Source: Armatimonadota bacterium (GTDB taxonomy: Bacteria > Armatimonadota > Fimbriimonadia > Fimbriimonadales > Fimbriimonadaceae). Taken from it: a stretch of DNA of 64,000 nt. This document shows, piece by piece, positions 45,491 to 54,283 of the stretch. The DNA lies in contig JANYCU010000053.1 of the NCBI GenBank assembly GCA_025360125.1, positions 1 through 64,000 on the forward strand, read 5' to 3'. Under the pieces are notes generated by a model. The model made no database searches. It was not told where the DNA came from and saw only the letters and a program-made list of their open reading frames with translations. Each line of letters starts with the position of its first letter. Position 1 is the first letter of the stretch. A program made the translations under genes and the position numbers.

Positions 45491-46233
45491 CTTAGGCCCT
45501 TCGATTGAAAGAATTCAAAGCTTTGTCGGACGGCGTCAATCGGCGCACACGGACTTTCGTCCAACTCAATGCATCCAAATAGGATGTTGTTCGCTTGGGC
45601 AAATTTCAAGCAGCCATCCATATCAACCAATCCTTGTCCGGCAATAGTCCATTGTGGCGTTCGGCTCGGGTCAACATCTTTGAGATGCAGGGTCTTTACT
45701 CGAATGGCATTCTGATTCAAAAAGTCCACTTCATTTTTACCGCCAACGCGAACCCACGCCACGTCAACTTCAAAGTTCATCGCGTCAGCGGGAACCAAGT
45801 CCATCAGGTGTTCCAATCCCGACTTACCTTCAACCTCACGAATTTCAAAGTCGTGATTGTGATAGAGGAAATCAAATCCGGCTTGGTGGGCAAGGTTTCC
45901 GGCCTGCGTTAGCTGGTCGGCGAATGCTTTGATCGAGTCGAGCGACGCGAAATGCTCCGAAGGAATCCACGGCATGATGATCGTTTTGCAATTCAAAACC
46001 GACATCACTTCGAATAGTTCATCTGGGTGCTCAAATTCACTAAGGCCGTAGTGCGCACCGCTGACCGCGAGGCCAGTCTGATCCAAATACCGACGCCACT
46101 GAGAAACCAGAGCTCGGTCCAATCCACCAAGCTCAGTAAATTTTAAGCCAGTATCGGCAACCGCCTGGAGGGTTCCAAGAGGATCGGCTGATAATTCATT
46201 GCGGAGGGTGTAAAGTTGGATCGAAATTCGCAT
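45487..46233 (-). CDS. sugar phosphate isomerase/epimerase-like TIM barrel
   Basis: A 248-residue protein of the xylose-isomerase-like AP-endonuclease-2 superfamily. Strand-end motifs include ISIQLYTLRNE at the start, the metal-binding FLYHNHDFE, NFEVDVAWV, VKTLHLKDVD and CIELDESP. These supply the Glu, Asp and His ligands typical of the fold. It probably isomerises or cleaves a sugar or inositol derivative. The gene is followed on the convergent strand by the GH-A hydrolase, a plausible source of sugar. Confidence 0.87.
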   Translation of the reverse strand: MRISIQLYTLRNELSADPLGTLQAVADTGLKFTELGGLDRALVSQWRRYLDQTGLAVSGAHYGLSEFEHPDELFEVMSVLNCKTIIMPWIPSEHFASLDSIKAFADQLTQAGNLAHQAGFDFLYHNHDFEIREVEGKSGLEHLMDLVPADAMNFEVDVAWVRVGGKNEVDFLNQNAIRVKTLHLKDVDPSRTPQWTIAGQGLVDMDGCLKFAQANNILFGCIELDESPCAPIDAVRQSFEFFQSKGLS

Positions 46234-46251
46234 CGAAGCTTATTATGAAAC

Positions 46252-47295
46252 CTAAAATGAAGGAGTCTTGTTTGCTTCTTTAGCTTTGAAGTATTCGTTG
46301 GTCAAAACTTCATCAATCCAGCCCTTGTCATCAAGGTCTTGTACGTTCTTTTTTTCTCGCTCTTGAACCGCCATGACTTTTTCGCGGGGGACATCAGCAA
46401 TATAAGAAAGCACTCCACCTCGAACTCCTCGAACTGTGACACTGAGGGTCTTGGCATCATATTCAAGTGCGACAGCGGCAAGAATCGCGCCCATGTAGCG
46501 TCCATGTTCACCCTGAGCGACGTTATAGGTCAAGACCATGCCTTTCGACCGAGGGTCAGCGATGATACTGATGATGTGCTTGCCAAAAAGGGATCGGTTG
46601 GTGATTTGCTCGAATAGTTTTTGGTCATCAACCACCGAGACCACGGTCTCTTTTCCGCCCGTACTCTTGGTCTCAGGAATGGTGGTTGGATTCTGAATCG
46701 AGCTTGGAACTGGTCCGGGATCGGCCGCAGTAACGGTTGGGATCGCGACGGTATTGCTCGGCGTGCTGCTGGCAGTCCTGATCACTGGATCATTGACTTT
46801 TGGCGACTCAATGCGCTCGGAGACCGGTTTTTTCGCGGTGGCGTTCTTCGTCGAAGAACCCATTCCTGCGAGATACGCAACGGATAAAACGGCCATTGCG
46901 CTGGAAATGACCGCCATATATAGCCACGGCGACATTTTCTTTCCCGTCAAGATCAATGCGCGAGATCGTGAAGCTTGGCCGGAAATATCAAGCGCGGCTT
47001 GGACTCGAGCAAGCTTGACGGAGACACCAGGAGCAAATCGATCAAGATCAAGCGCGAGGGAATACCACTCAGCGGCAGGAGCTAGGTCACCTTGCTCGGC
47101 ATGAAGATCGCCCATCATGACGTGGGCGTCAATGCTTTCGGGATATCGCTTGAGGATAGATAGGCATAGCGCCTTAGAACTTGAGACATCGCCTCGTATT
47201 CGGAGCAAGTTAACCCGTGCTAGGTCTGCCTGTAAAATTTGTCGGTCATCAATAACCGCACTAGCCATTGTGACGGTTGCGCTGTCTGTGTCCAT
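46252..47295 (-). CDS. TPR-containing single-pass membrane protein
   Basis: A 347-residue protein. Two TPR-like helix pairs occupy about residues 25-105 (KALCLSILKRYPESIDAHVMMGDLHAEQGD, then AAEWYSLALDLD). One membrane helix lies near 130-147, followed by a Pro/Thr/Ser-rich linker (about 150-225) and an outer domain of about 120 residues of unknown fold. It probably holds partners on the cytosolic side and senses or binds outside. It starts five bases after the dUTPase stop, so they form an operon. Confidence 0.72.
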   Translation of the reverse strand: MDTDSATVTMASAVIDDRQILQADLARVNLLRIRGDVSSSKALCLSILKRYPESIDAHVMMGDLHAEQGDLAPAAEWYSLALDLDRFAPGVSVKLARVQAALDISGQASRSRALILTGKKMSPWLYMAVISSAMAVLSVAYLAGMGSSTKNATAKKPVSERIESPKVNDPVIRTASSTPSNTVAIPTVTAADPGPVPSSIQNPTTIPETKSTGGKETVVSVVDDQKLFEQITNRSLFGKHIISIIADPRSKGMVLTYNVAQGEHGRYMGAILAAVALEYDAKTLSVTVRGVRGGVLSYIADVPREKVMAVQEREKKNVQDLDDKGWIDEVLTNEYFKAKEANKTPSF

Positions 47296-47300
47296 TTCTA

Positions 47301-47750
47301 TTACTCTCCTTTCAATCCAAATCCACCGCTGCTTCCAAACCCTTTTTCGCCGCGGTCAGTTTCATCGAGGTGCTCAACGAGATTCCATTCAGCCCGAGTA
47401 ACCGGAGCAATCACAAGCTGTGCCACACGGTCACCTAAGTTAAAGCGTACAACTTCTTGACCCAAGTTGATGAGAATGGCTCGTATTTCACCTCGGTAGT
47501 CTGAGTCAATAGTCCCAGGAGCGTTCACCATGGCGATTCCGTGCCTGGCCGCGAGGCCACTTCGAGGTCGAACTTGAGCCTCATATCCGTCCGGCAAAGA
47601 GATCTTTACACCAGTTCTAACCGCCCTCCGTTCCATCGGCTCTAACTCGAATGATTCGGTACAGCAGAGGTCCATTCCCGCGGCTCCGGCTGTCTGATAT
47701 TGAGGTGCAACGCCGCCCTCCATCAATTCGAGGTCAATTTTAAGGCTCAT
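47301..47750 (-). CDS. dut: dUTP diphosphatase
   Basis: Hydrolyses dUTP to dUMP and pyrophosphate, keeping uracil out of DNA and feeding dTMP synthesis. The 149 residues carry all five trimeric dUTPase motifs: AGAAGMDL, PRSGLAAR, GTIDSDYRGEI, RVAQLVIAP and the C-terminal RGEKGFGSSGGFG, so it should be active. It is first of a two-gene unit with the TPR protein. AGGAG lies directly before the ATG. Confidence 0.97.
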   Translation of the reverse strand: MSLKIDLELMEGGVAPQYQTAGAAGMDLCCTESFELEPMERRAVRTGVKISLPDGYEAQVRPRSGLAARHGIAMVNAPGTIDSDYRGEIRAILINLGQEVVRFNLGDRVAQLVIAPVTRAEWNLVEHLDETDRGEKGFGSSGGFGLKGE

Positions 47751-47813
47751 CTCCTAACATTGTAACGGTTTGGAACCATCAAATTTAAAGGGGTTAAGTG
47801 GAATACTAATTTA

Positions 47814-48458
47814 GTGCGCATCGAACCACTTGGTGAAACGGCCTACATTCTTCGAGATTTAGAAGTGGAGCCCCACATTGTCGCCCGTTCGATCGAATTA
47901 GCGAGTGTTCCGGGCGTCGAAGAGATCGTGCCTTCGATGGAGACCGTCGGCATCTACATTAATCCCGATACATTTGATCCTGAAAGCCTGAAAGGTCTGC
48001 GAATGGCTACGGCTACCCGAGGTCGCGGGTTTACGATTCCAGTAGTCTTTGACGGACCCGATCTTGCCGAAATCTGCCAAATCATCGGCTCGGAGCCTGA
48101 GTTTGCGGTCAAAGCTTTTTGTGCTCAACTATATACTGTTGTCGCCATCGGTTTCCTGCCTGGGTTCCCGTACTTGACCGGACTTCCCGAGCAATTTAAG
48201 GTTCTCCAGCGACGCGATGAACCCCGGATTCAGGTTCCGGTTGGGTCTGTTGGCGTTGCGGCCGGACAAGCGGGAATTTATCCTCAGCAGTCTCCTGGTG
48301 GTTGGAATCTTATCGGCGAGACGCCAGTCAAAATTGCCGATGCTGCGCATGCTTTCTTTCCGCTCAATCCTGGCGACACCATTCGCTTCTTAGAAATTGA
48401 ACGCGGTCACCTCTCAAAATATCGAGACAAGACCATTCTCGACTATGTTAACGATTGA
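47814..48458 (+). CDS. pxpB: 5-oxoprolinase subunit B
   Basis: One of three subunits of the bacterial ATP-dependent 5-oxoprolinase that opens 5-oxoproline to glutamate. The 214 residues match PxpB (KipI): VVAIGFLPGFPYLTGLP, then RIQVPVGSVGVAAGQAGIYP and SPGGWNLIGETP. It starts with GTG at 47814. It overlaps pxpA by 14 bases, and pxpC follows, so the whole enzyme is encoded here in the order B-A-C. Confidence 0.95.
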   Translation: MRIEPLGETAYILRDLEVEPHIVARSIELASVPGVEEIVPSMETVGIYINPDTFDPESLKGLRMATATRGRGFTIPVVFDGPDLAEICQIIGSEPEFAVKAFCAQLYTVVAIGFLPGFPYLTGLPEQFKVLQRRDEPRIQVPVGSVGVAAGQAGIYPQQSPGGWNLIGETPVKIADAAHAFFPLNPGDTIRFLEIERGHLSKYRDKTILDYVND

Positions 48459-49113
48459 TCTGAATTGCGATATAGCCGAAGGGTTTCCAAACGATTTGGA
48501 ACTGATGAACATCGTTTCATCGATTAACATTTGTAGCGGAGCCTATGCTGGGAGCGAAGACCTGACCGCCGAAATATTTACAAAGGGCCGCGAGAAAGGC
48601 TTGAGAGTTGGTGCTCATGTCGGCTTTCCTGACCACCAATCGATGGGCAGGAAGGAGCTTTCAGAAGGATATCCCCAATCGTGGATTCTGGCGGTTGAAG
48701 AGCAACTTCGCAACGCGTCATCCTACTCATACATCAAGCCGCACGGCGCGCTTTATCACTGGCTAGCAAATGCGCCAGAAGATTCAAAATACCTGTGGAA
48801 CGTTCTGGAGGAGATGGAAAAACCGTTCATGGGGATGCCTGGAACTGGGCATGAAACTCAATGTCAGAGGCGTGGTTTGCGAATGATTAACGAAGGATTT
48901 TGTGAACGAGGATATGATTCTCGCGGCCTTCTCATTTCGCGTTCGGAAGCAGGTGCGGTCATCAATAATCTTGAGCAAATCTGCTCCCAAGCCGTATTTT
49001 TGGCCGAGCGAGTGGACTCCATCTGCATACACGGTGATCGCGAAGACGCGGTCGTCGTCGCATTCGCCGTGCGAGAACGATTGACGAAGGAGGGATACAA
49101 GATAACCGCATGA
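48445..49113 (+). CDS. pxpA: 5-oxoprolinase subunit A (LamB/YcsF family)
   Basis: A 222-residue subunit of 5-oxoprolinase. The start is at the ATG at 48445 (MLTIDLNCDIAEGF) inside the end of pxpB; the longer frame only adds pxpB sequence. Family motifs are DLNCDIAE, GLRVGAHVGFPD, SYIKPHGALYH and ICIHGDRED. Compared with E. coli PxpA it is somewhat short and divergent (SINICSGAYAG in place of SANIACGFHAG), but the key Asp and His residues are kept. It overlaps pxpC by ATGA. Confidence 0.93.
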   Translation: MLTIDLNCDIAEGFPNDLELMNIVSSINICSGAYAGSEDLTAEIFTKGREKGLRVGAHVGFPDHQSMGRKELSEGYPQSWILAVEEQLRNASSYSYIKPHGALYHWLANAPEDSKYLWNVLEEMEKPFMGMPGTGHETQCQRRGLRMINEGFCERGYDSRGLLISRSEAGAVINNLEQICSQAVFLAERVDSICIHGDREDAVVVAFAVRERLTKEGYKITA

Positions 49114-49886
49114 GCCTCAAAGTCATTAAGAAGTACGGGAATATCGCGAAAATCACTACTCCCGCCAAGTTGCGAAAGTACGGGGTGCCGCCCGGTGGAC
49201 CCATCGACCCATTCACTCCAGAATTGGTTCGCGCGGCCCTGCTTCACGGACCGACATCATCTCTCGTCGAAGTGATGGGAACCATCGTTTTCGAAGCCCG
49301 ACGCCCGATGTCGGTGGCCTGGATGACGCCGCAGGGCGGGTTCGTCAAATATTTGAAGAAATTCGAACGAATTCGGATCACCAGCGGCGGCGAGTTTGCA
49401 GGCTATATGGGCTTTACTCCAAAAATCCTCCCCGATCGAAATCTTGAAGGGATGTTTGCGCCTATCAACCAACTGCGCTATCTCCCTATTGATAGTGGCG
49501 AAAATTTTAATATAAAGTCGACGCTTAACCTCAGCCGTGTGGGCTTCAGATTCGAATCGGCCCGTAAAGTAAAGGCGATTCAAGGGCCGAGCGAACCCGC
49601 TTGCCCAGGTTTGATTCAGCAAACACCAAGTGGACAAATCATTGTCCTCGGTCCCGATGGCCCCGTGACGGGCGGGTACCACAAAATTGGCACGATCATT
49701 CGGGCCGACTGGCCGTACCTTGCCAGCCTTACCTATTTTGAGACGTATGAATTGATTCCCGTAAACATGGTGATTGCCAAGCAAGCTTATAACAATACGA
49801 TGATGGAACTGGCCAAGCGATGCAAACTGCTGAGAATCATCCAGGAGAATGGAAACTCAACCAGCGCATACCGATTGTTGGGCTAA
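49110..49886 (+). CDS. pxpC: 5-oxoprolinase subunit C
   Basis: A 258-residue subunit of 5-oxoprolinase (KipA family, related to the carboxyltransferase part of urea amidolyase). Recognisable pieces are KLRKYGVPPGGPIDPFTPELVRAALL, IKAIQGPSE-like and GQIIVLGPDGPVTGGYHKIGTII. It is shorter than the usual 300 residues and may be a trimmed version. It converges on the uvrA C-terminal gene with one base between the stops. Confidence 0.9.
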   Translation: MSLKVIKKYGNIAKITTPAKLRKYGVPPGGPIDPFTPELVRAALLHGPTSSLVEVMGTIVFEARRPMSVAWMTPQGGFVKYLKKFERIRITSGGEFAGYMGFTPKILPDRNLEGMFAPINQLRYLPIDSGENFNIKSTLNLSRVGFRFESARKVKAIQGPSEPACPGLIQQTPSGQIIVLGPDGPVTGGYHKIGTIIRADWPYLASLTYFETYELIPVNMVIAKQAYNNTMMELAKRCKLLRIIQENGNSTSAYRLLG

Positions 49887-49887
49887 T

Positions 49888-50922
49888 TCACGATTTGTAA
49901 GAGTGTTTTTTCCGCTCGAACATGTCCTTGAGATACTGGCCAGTGTACGATCGTTCGCTCCGCGCAATCACTTCTGGTGTCCCAAATACAATGATTTCTC
50001 CACCCCCAGTTCCGCCTTCGGGGCCCATTTCGACGACCCAGTCGGCAGTCTTAATTACGTCGAGGTTATGCTCAATAACCAAAACGGTATTCCCTTGATC
50101 GACCAGGCGATGAAGCACGCCCAGAAGTCGGCGAACATCTTCAAAATGGAGCCCGGTCGTTGGCTCATCAAGGATATAAAACGTGTTTCCTGTTGCCCGT
50201 TTGGCGAGTTCCGATGATAGCTTGACCCGCTGGGCCTCTCCACCCGAAAGGGTGGTTGCGGGTTGCCCCATTCGGACGTAACCGAGGCCAACTTCGAGCA
50301 GAGTTTCTAACTTGCGATGAATTTTAGGGATCGCCTTAAAGAATTCGACCGCCTCCTCGATGGTCATCAGAAGCACGTCCGCAATGGACTTGCCTTTGTA
50401 TTTGACCTCCAGGGTCTCGCGGTTGTAGCGTTTGCCTTTGCAGACTTCACAAGGCACATAGACATCCGGCAAAAAGTGCATTTCGATCTTCAGCACGCCG
50501 TCGCCGCGGCACGCTTCGCACCGCCCACCTTTGACATTGAAGCTGAATCGGCCCTGTTGGTAGCCACGAATCTTGGCGTCTGGCGTCTTCGAAAACAAAT
50601 CGCGGATCATGTCGAACGTACCCGTGTAGGTGGCGGGGTTCGATCGCGGCGTTCGCCCGATGGGCGATTGGTCAATATCGATGACCTTGTCTATCTGATC
50701 GACGCCCTCAAGGCTGTCGTGCGGAGCCCAGATCGAACGGGTCCCGTGCAGATCGTACATCAAGCGGGGGAAAAGGGTGTCCTGAATGAGGGTTGATTTG
50801 CCGGAGCCAGAGACGCCAGTGATACACACGAAAAGGCCAAGCGGGATGTCGACATTCACGCCCTTTAAGTTATTTCCCGTTGCATTCTTGATGCTCAACC
50901 AACCGTCTGACATACCCGACAT
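49888..50922 (-). CDS. uvrA: UvrA C-terminal half (second ATPase module) as a separate gene
   Basis: Encodes 344 residues that correspond to the second half of the nucleotide excision repair protein UvrA. It begins at the domain boundary ([20 protein letters not shown]), with Walker [10 protein letters not shown] (Lys42), the zinc module Cys135/Cys138/Cys158/Cys161, signature LSGGE at 225-229 and Walker [12 protein letters not shown] (about 249-259). The ATG at 50922 has its own AGGTGA about 12 bases upstream. The N-terminal half is encoded at 52197-54206 and two other genes lie between. Each ATP site of UvrA needs parts of both halves, so the two products should assemble. This is a complete module, not a degraded end. 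Confidence 0.95.
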   Translation of the reverse strand: MSGMSDGWLSIKNATGNNLKGVNVDIPLGLFVCITGVSGSGKSTLIQDTLFPRLMYDLHGTRSIWAPHDSLEGVDQIDKVIDIDQSPIGRTPRSNPATYTGTFDMIRDLFSKTPDAKIRGYQQGRFSFNVKGGRCEACRGDGVLKIEMHFLPDVYVPCEVCKGKRYNRETLEVKYKGKSIADVLLMTIEEAVEFFKAIPKIHRKLETLLEVGLGYVRMGQPATTLSGGEAQRVKLSSELAKRATGNTFYILDEPTTGLHFEDVRRLLGVLHRLVDQGNTVLVIEHNLDVIKTADWVVEMGPEGGTGGGEIIVFGTPEVIARSERSYTGQYLKDMFERKKHSYKS

Positions 50923-50967
50923 GAGTCTACATCACCTGGGTTGACATTTTCAAAGGGATGCCATCAA

Positions 50968-51495
50968 TTACTTGGGAAATATGTGCTTCAGGTTAACGAA
51001 TTCGCGTAGTCGATCAACTTTCTGGTGTTCAATGTAGACCAATTTGGTGCGCCTAGCTGTGCCAATTGCTGATTCACCGCAACAATAACTCCCACATAGA
51101 AAAAAGACGCCGCCGCAAATGCAGGACGTGACGAGGATTCCAAGTGGAATAAGGAATACCGTCGCCCTTTTCCAACCAAGAGCTTCGCCTACATTCCTCA
51201 GTCCAAAGAAAAGCAGCACTATCGGAATTGTGTTTGTCATGACGGCCATGGCCGTTATCTGACCAAGAATGAATTCTGGTCCCATAATTTGGTTGCTATG
51301 AGTTTTTCTTGTGGAAGCTTGCCCCACCAAACTCAGGACCGGGCAGGTGCAGCTAAGAAATACCCAAATAGCGGCCGCACCGTTTACCAACTTCATTCCT
51401 GCTGCAGTTTTTTGTAAAGCATCGCCAGAAAGATTTCTCCGTGGATAATCTCCAGCAGGTCCAGAATTTGGGTTTAGATCGTGCGGTCCGCTCAT
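50968..51495 (-). pseudogene. small membrane protein gene with a one-base frameshift
   Basis: The 175-residue frame has a Pro/Asn-rich start and three membrane helices, matching the neighbour at 51647-52153 (VGEALGWKRA against IGEGLGWSPSG). After ICGGVFF the open frame loses similarity. In the +1 frame the match resumes at once without gaps: YVGVIVAVNQQLAQLGAP against YVVVQGMVAKKFKEVGAP, ending near 50988. The shift falls on a run of six A on the plus strand (51100-51105); five would restore the frame. So the gene has one extra base, either real decay or a homopolymer error. Function unknown. Confidence 0.7.
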
Positions 51496-51602
51496 TCGAG
51501 CATTGTATAGGAACTCACCTGCTCTATCCAGTCAAAGGCTCTAAATAAGCTACTTAAACCTCAGGAATCAACAGTGTTTGCTTGCCGTTCTCCATCGTAG
51601 AT

Positions 51603-51633
51603 CGCCTCAGCAGATCATCGTTTTGCTGAGGCG
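51603..51633. terminator. hairpin after the small membrane protein gene
   Basis: CGCCTCAGCA (51603-51612) pairs perfectly with TGCTGAGGCG (51624-51633) around an 11-base loop, shortly after the stop at 51647 on the minus strand. There is no U-run. The GCCTCAG core recalls the arms of the hairpins around the RAYT gene, so it could instead be a relic of that REP family. Confidence 0.45.
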
Positions 51634-51646
51634 GGAAGTATGTCGG

Positions 51647-52153
51647 CTAGATAGTGCCAGAAGGAGGAGCGGGTTGACCCATTCCCAATTGATCGATAAA
51701 TGCGTATAGCTCAGCTTTTTTGTAGCCAAAGAATCCTCGGGGTGCGCCAACTTCTTTGAACTTCTTCGCTACCATGCCTTGAACTACGACATATCCAATG
51801 GCTCCGCAACACAATGCCGAGTTTAACCCCATCAGAAGTGAAGCAATGATTGGACCAGAGGGACTCCAGCCCAGTCCTTCGCCAATTTTTTTGTTTTGAG
51901 GATAAGTAACGGCGGCAATCGCAATTAACATGATGAGTACATATCCTAGAAGAATGGCGATCCCACCTACACCGCCAGTTTGGCCTGCAGCGGTACCAAC
52001 CGCGCGCCCAGCAAAGTTCATGACAATATTCAGCACAAAAGCGGTACTCAGGCCGAAGTAGCCGTCGGCGAGTAACCTGAGAGTTCGTGCGTCCGGTCCC
52101 ATTCCTTGGCGGGGGTAGTTTGTAAATGGGCTTGAAGGAGGAATATATGACAT
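51647..52153 (-). CDS. small membrane protein lying between the uvrA halves
   Basis: A 168-residue protein with a Pro-rich cytosolic start (MSYIPPSSPFTNYPRQG), then three or four membrane helices (about 30-55, 65-85, 100-130) and a basic/aromatic C-terminal tail with KEVGAPRGFFGYKKAEL. It resembles small DUF4190-like membrane proteins, but I cannot name the family. It is the intact paralogue of the frameshifted gene at 50968-51495. Both lie between the two parts of uvrA on the same strand. Confidence 0.7.
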   Translation of the reverse strand: MSYIPPSSPFTNYPRQGMGPDARTLRLLADGYFGLSTAFVLNIVMNFAGRAVGTAAGQTGGVGGIAILLGYVLIMLIAIAAVTYPQNKKIGEGLGWSPSGPIIASLLMGLNSALCCGAIGYVVVQGMVAKKFKEVGAPRGFFGYKKAELYAFIDQLGMGQPAPPSGTI

Positions 52154-52196
52154 AGTCCTGGTTCAAGACGGATGGAATCCACGAAAAGACAAAAAA

Positions 52197-54206
52197 TTAT
52201 TTCGCTGCTTTTCCGCGAGCGCCGATGTTCTTCGAAACGGGCTTCTTCATTTTCTTGTCGCTCTTCAAAACAATTGGCTTTTCCGGCTCAACCGGAACTC
52301 GTGGCAAACGTCGAACCTTGGGAATGGGGATTTCTCGCTTCCCATTCAAATATTCAGCCGTCATGGTCTTGCACTTTAAGAACTCTTTGACCGTTCCCGC
52401 CGCAACCACCATTCCGCCATGCTCCCCGGCACCAGGGCCGAGTTCGAGCAAGTAATCCGCCGCCAGCATGGTTTCTTCGTCATGCTCGACCACTAAAACC
52501 GTGTTCCCCAAAGCCTTGAGCCGCTCTAAAGTCTCAATGAGCTTTTTGTTATCGCGCTGGTGGAGGCCAATCGACGGCTCGTCCAAAACGTACAAACATC
52601 CCATCAGTCCCGAGCCAATTTGGGTCGCCAAGCGAATCCGCTGAGCTTCGCCACCCGACAATGTGCGGGCGTTTCGGTCGAGGGTCAGATAACTCAGACC
52701 CACATCGAGCAGGAACTTGAGCCGTTCACCGATTTCTTTCACGGCCCGCTCGCCAATCGTCAATTGACGTTTCGTGAGTTTAGCGGGCAGTCCGACAAAG
52801 AACGTGACCGCTTCGGCGATCGACATTCTGGTGATGACGCTCATGTCGAGATCGGCGACTTTTACCAACAGCGATTCGGGCTTAAGCCTTCGTCCGCCGC
52901 AAGCTGGGCACGGCTTGGTGCTTTGGTATTGTTCCAAGTCCTGCTTGACCCACTCGCTGGTGGTCTCTTCAAATCGCTTTCGGAGCGAGACCAGCACGCC
53001 CTTCCACTCTTGCTTAAACGTCCGCTCCGTGCGGCCGTACTTCATCTTTACTTCGATCGGTTTCTTCAGCCCGTGCCAAACCGCGTGCATGCCTTCTTCG
53101 GGAATTTGAGAAATCGGCAACGAAGCGTCAAAGCCCATCTCTTTGCCAACCGCATCGAGCATTTCTGGCCACCAATCTTTGACTTCACCCGATTTGTACA
53201 CAAAGGGAAGGATCGCGCCGTTCCGAAGGGGTTTCGAATGGTCAGGAGCGACGAGAACTGGATCAAATTCGGTTCTGGTTCCGAGCCCCATGCAGTCTGT
53301 GCATGCACCATAAGGCGAGTTGAAGGAGAACATTCTCGGCTCAAGCTCGGGCATCGAGTAACCGCAAACCGAACACGCGTAGGCTTCACTAAAGAGCAGG
53401 TCTGACCAGCCCTCCGCTTCGCTTTCATATTCGGCTTGGCGAGTCAACATTCCTGCGACTGCTGCGGGTGGTTCTACGCCATCGGGCAATTGAATCGAAA
53501 CCGTGACCAACCCCGACCCCATCTTCAACGCCGCTTCAACCGAGTCGGAAAGTCGGCGATCTAGTCCCTCTTTCACCACAATTCGGTCAACTACGACCTC
53601 AATCGTGTGCTGCTTGTAGCGGTCCATCGGAATGTCGTCGGTGACCTCGTACATCCGTCCATCAACTCGAACGCGGACATATCCGGCCTTGGCAATATCG
53701 ACAAGCTCCTTCTTGTATTCGCCCTTTCGTCCTCGAATGACGGGTCCCAAAATCTGAAGTTTCGTCCCTTCCGGCAGCGATTTGACGATATCGACGATTT
53801 GGTCGGTGCTTTGCCGTTCGATCGGCCCATGTCCGTTGATGCAGTAGGGAATTCCAACTCGGGCAAAAAGGATTCTTAAATAGTCGTAGATCTCGGTGAC
53901 CGTGCCAACTGTCGAGCGCGGATTCTTCGAAGCACTCTTCTGGTCAATCGAAATTGCGGGAGAGAGACCATCGATGTGATCAACGTCCGGCTTATCCATC
54001 TGGCCCAAAAACTGACGGGCGTAGGCCGAAAGGGACTCGACGTAGCGTCTCTGGCCCTCGGCGTAAATGGTGTCAAAAGCCAGCGAGGATTTTCCGCTAC
54101 CCGAGAGCCCAGTAATGACCACGAGCTGGTTACGCGGTATCTCTACCGTGATATTTTTGAGGTTGTTTTCCCTCGCGCCAACGACAACAATCTTATCTTG
54201 GGTCAT
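52197..54206 (-). CDS. uvrA: UvrA N-terminal half (first ATPase module) as a separate gene
   Basis: Encodes 669 residues equal to the first two thirds of UvrA: Walker [10 protein letters not shown] (Lys39), the UvrB-binding and insertion regions (about 115-270), the zinc module Cys278/Cys281/Cys302/Cys305, a Cys433/Cys436 pair, signature LSGGE at 516-520 and Walker [12 protein letters not shown] (about 539-549). The protein passes [12 protein letters not shown], where a normal UvrA would run on into the second ATPase, but ends after a Lys/Pro-rich tail of about 35 residues. The second module lies 1.3 kb downstream as its own gene. The start is set at the ATG at 54206 ([10 protein letters not shown]). 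Confidence 0.95.
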   Translation of the reverse strand: MTQDKIVVVGARENNLKNITVEIPRNQLVVITGLSGSGKSSLAFDTIYAEGQRRYVESLSAYARQFLGQMDKPDVDHIDGLSPAISIDQKSASKNPRSTVGTVTEIYDYLRILFARVGIPYCINGHGPIERQSTDQIVDIVKSLPEGTKLQILGPVIRGRKGEYKKELVDIAKAGYVRVRVDGRMYEVTDDIPMDRYKQHTIEVVVDRIVVKEGLDRRLSDSVEAALKMGSGLVTVSIQLPDGVEPPAAVAGMLTRQAEYESEAEGWSDLLFSEAYACSVCGYSMPELEPRMFSFNSPYGACTDCMGLGTRTEFDPVLVAPDHSKPLRNGAILPFVYKSGEVKDWWPEMLDAVGKEMGFDASLPISQIPEEGMHAVWHGLKKPIEVKMKYGRTERTFKQEWKGVLVSLRKRFEETTSEWVKQDLEQYQSTKPCPACGGRRLKPESLLVKVADLDMSVITRMSIAEAVTFFVGLPAKLTKRQLTIGERAVKEIGERLKFLLDVGLSYLTLDRNARTLSGGEAQRIRLATQIGSGLMGCLYVLDEPSIGLHQRDNKKLIETLERLKALGNTVLVVEHDEETMLAADYLLELGPGAGEHGGMVVAAGTVKEFLKCKTMTAEYLNGKREIPIPKVRRLPRVPVEPEKPIVLKSDKKMKKPVSKNIGARGKAAK

Positions 54207-54283
54207 GAGATCAAATGGTAGACACAAGCATACACTTTTCATTTACTTCAAAACCATTTGGAAATTAGAACGTTTGAGTTTTC

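Noticed and set aside
52560..53405. A 281 aa plus-strand frame
   Set aside because: It is fully antisense to the uvrA N-terminal gene, whose motifs are unambiguous; it is a codon-bias shadow.
49888..54206. The uvrA split as a simple frameshift or sequencing error
   Set aside because: The halves are separated by about 1.3 kb holding two other gene frames, and each half has its own start and ends cleanly at the domain linker.
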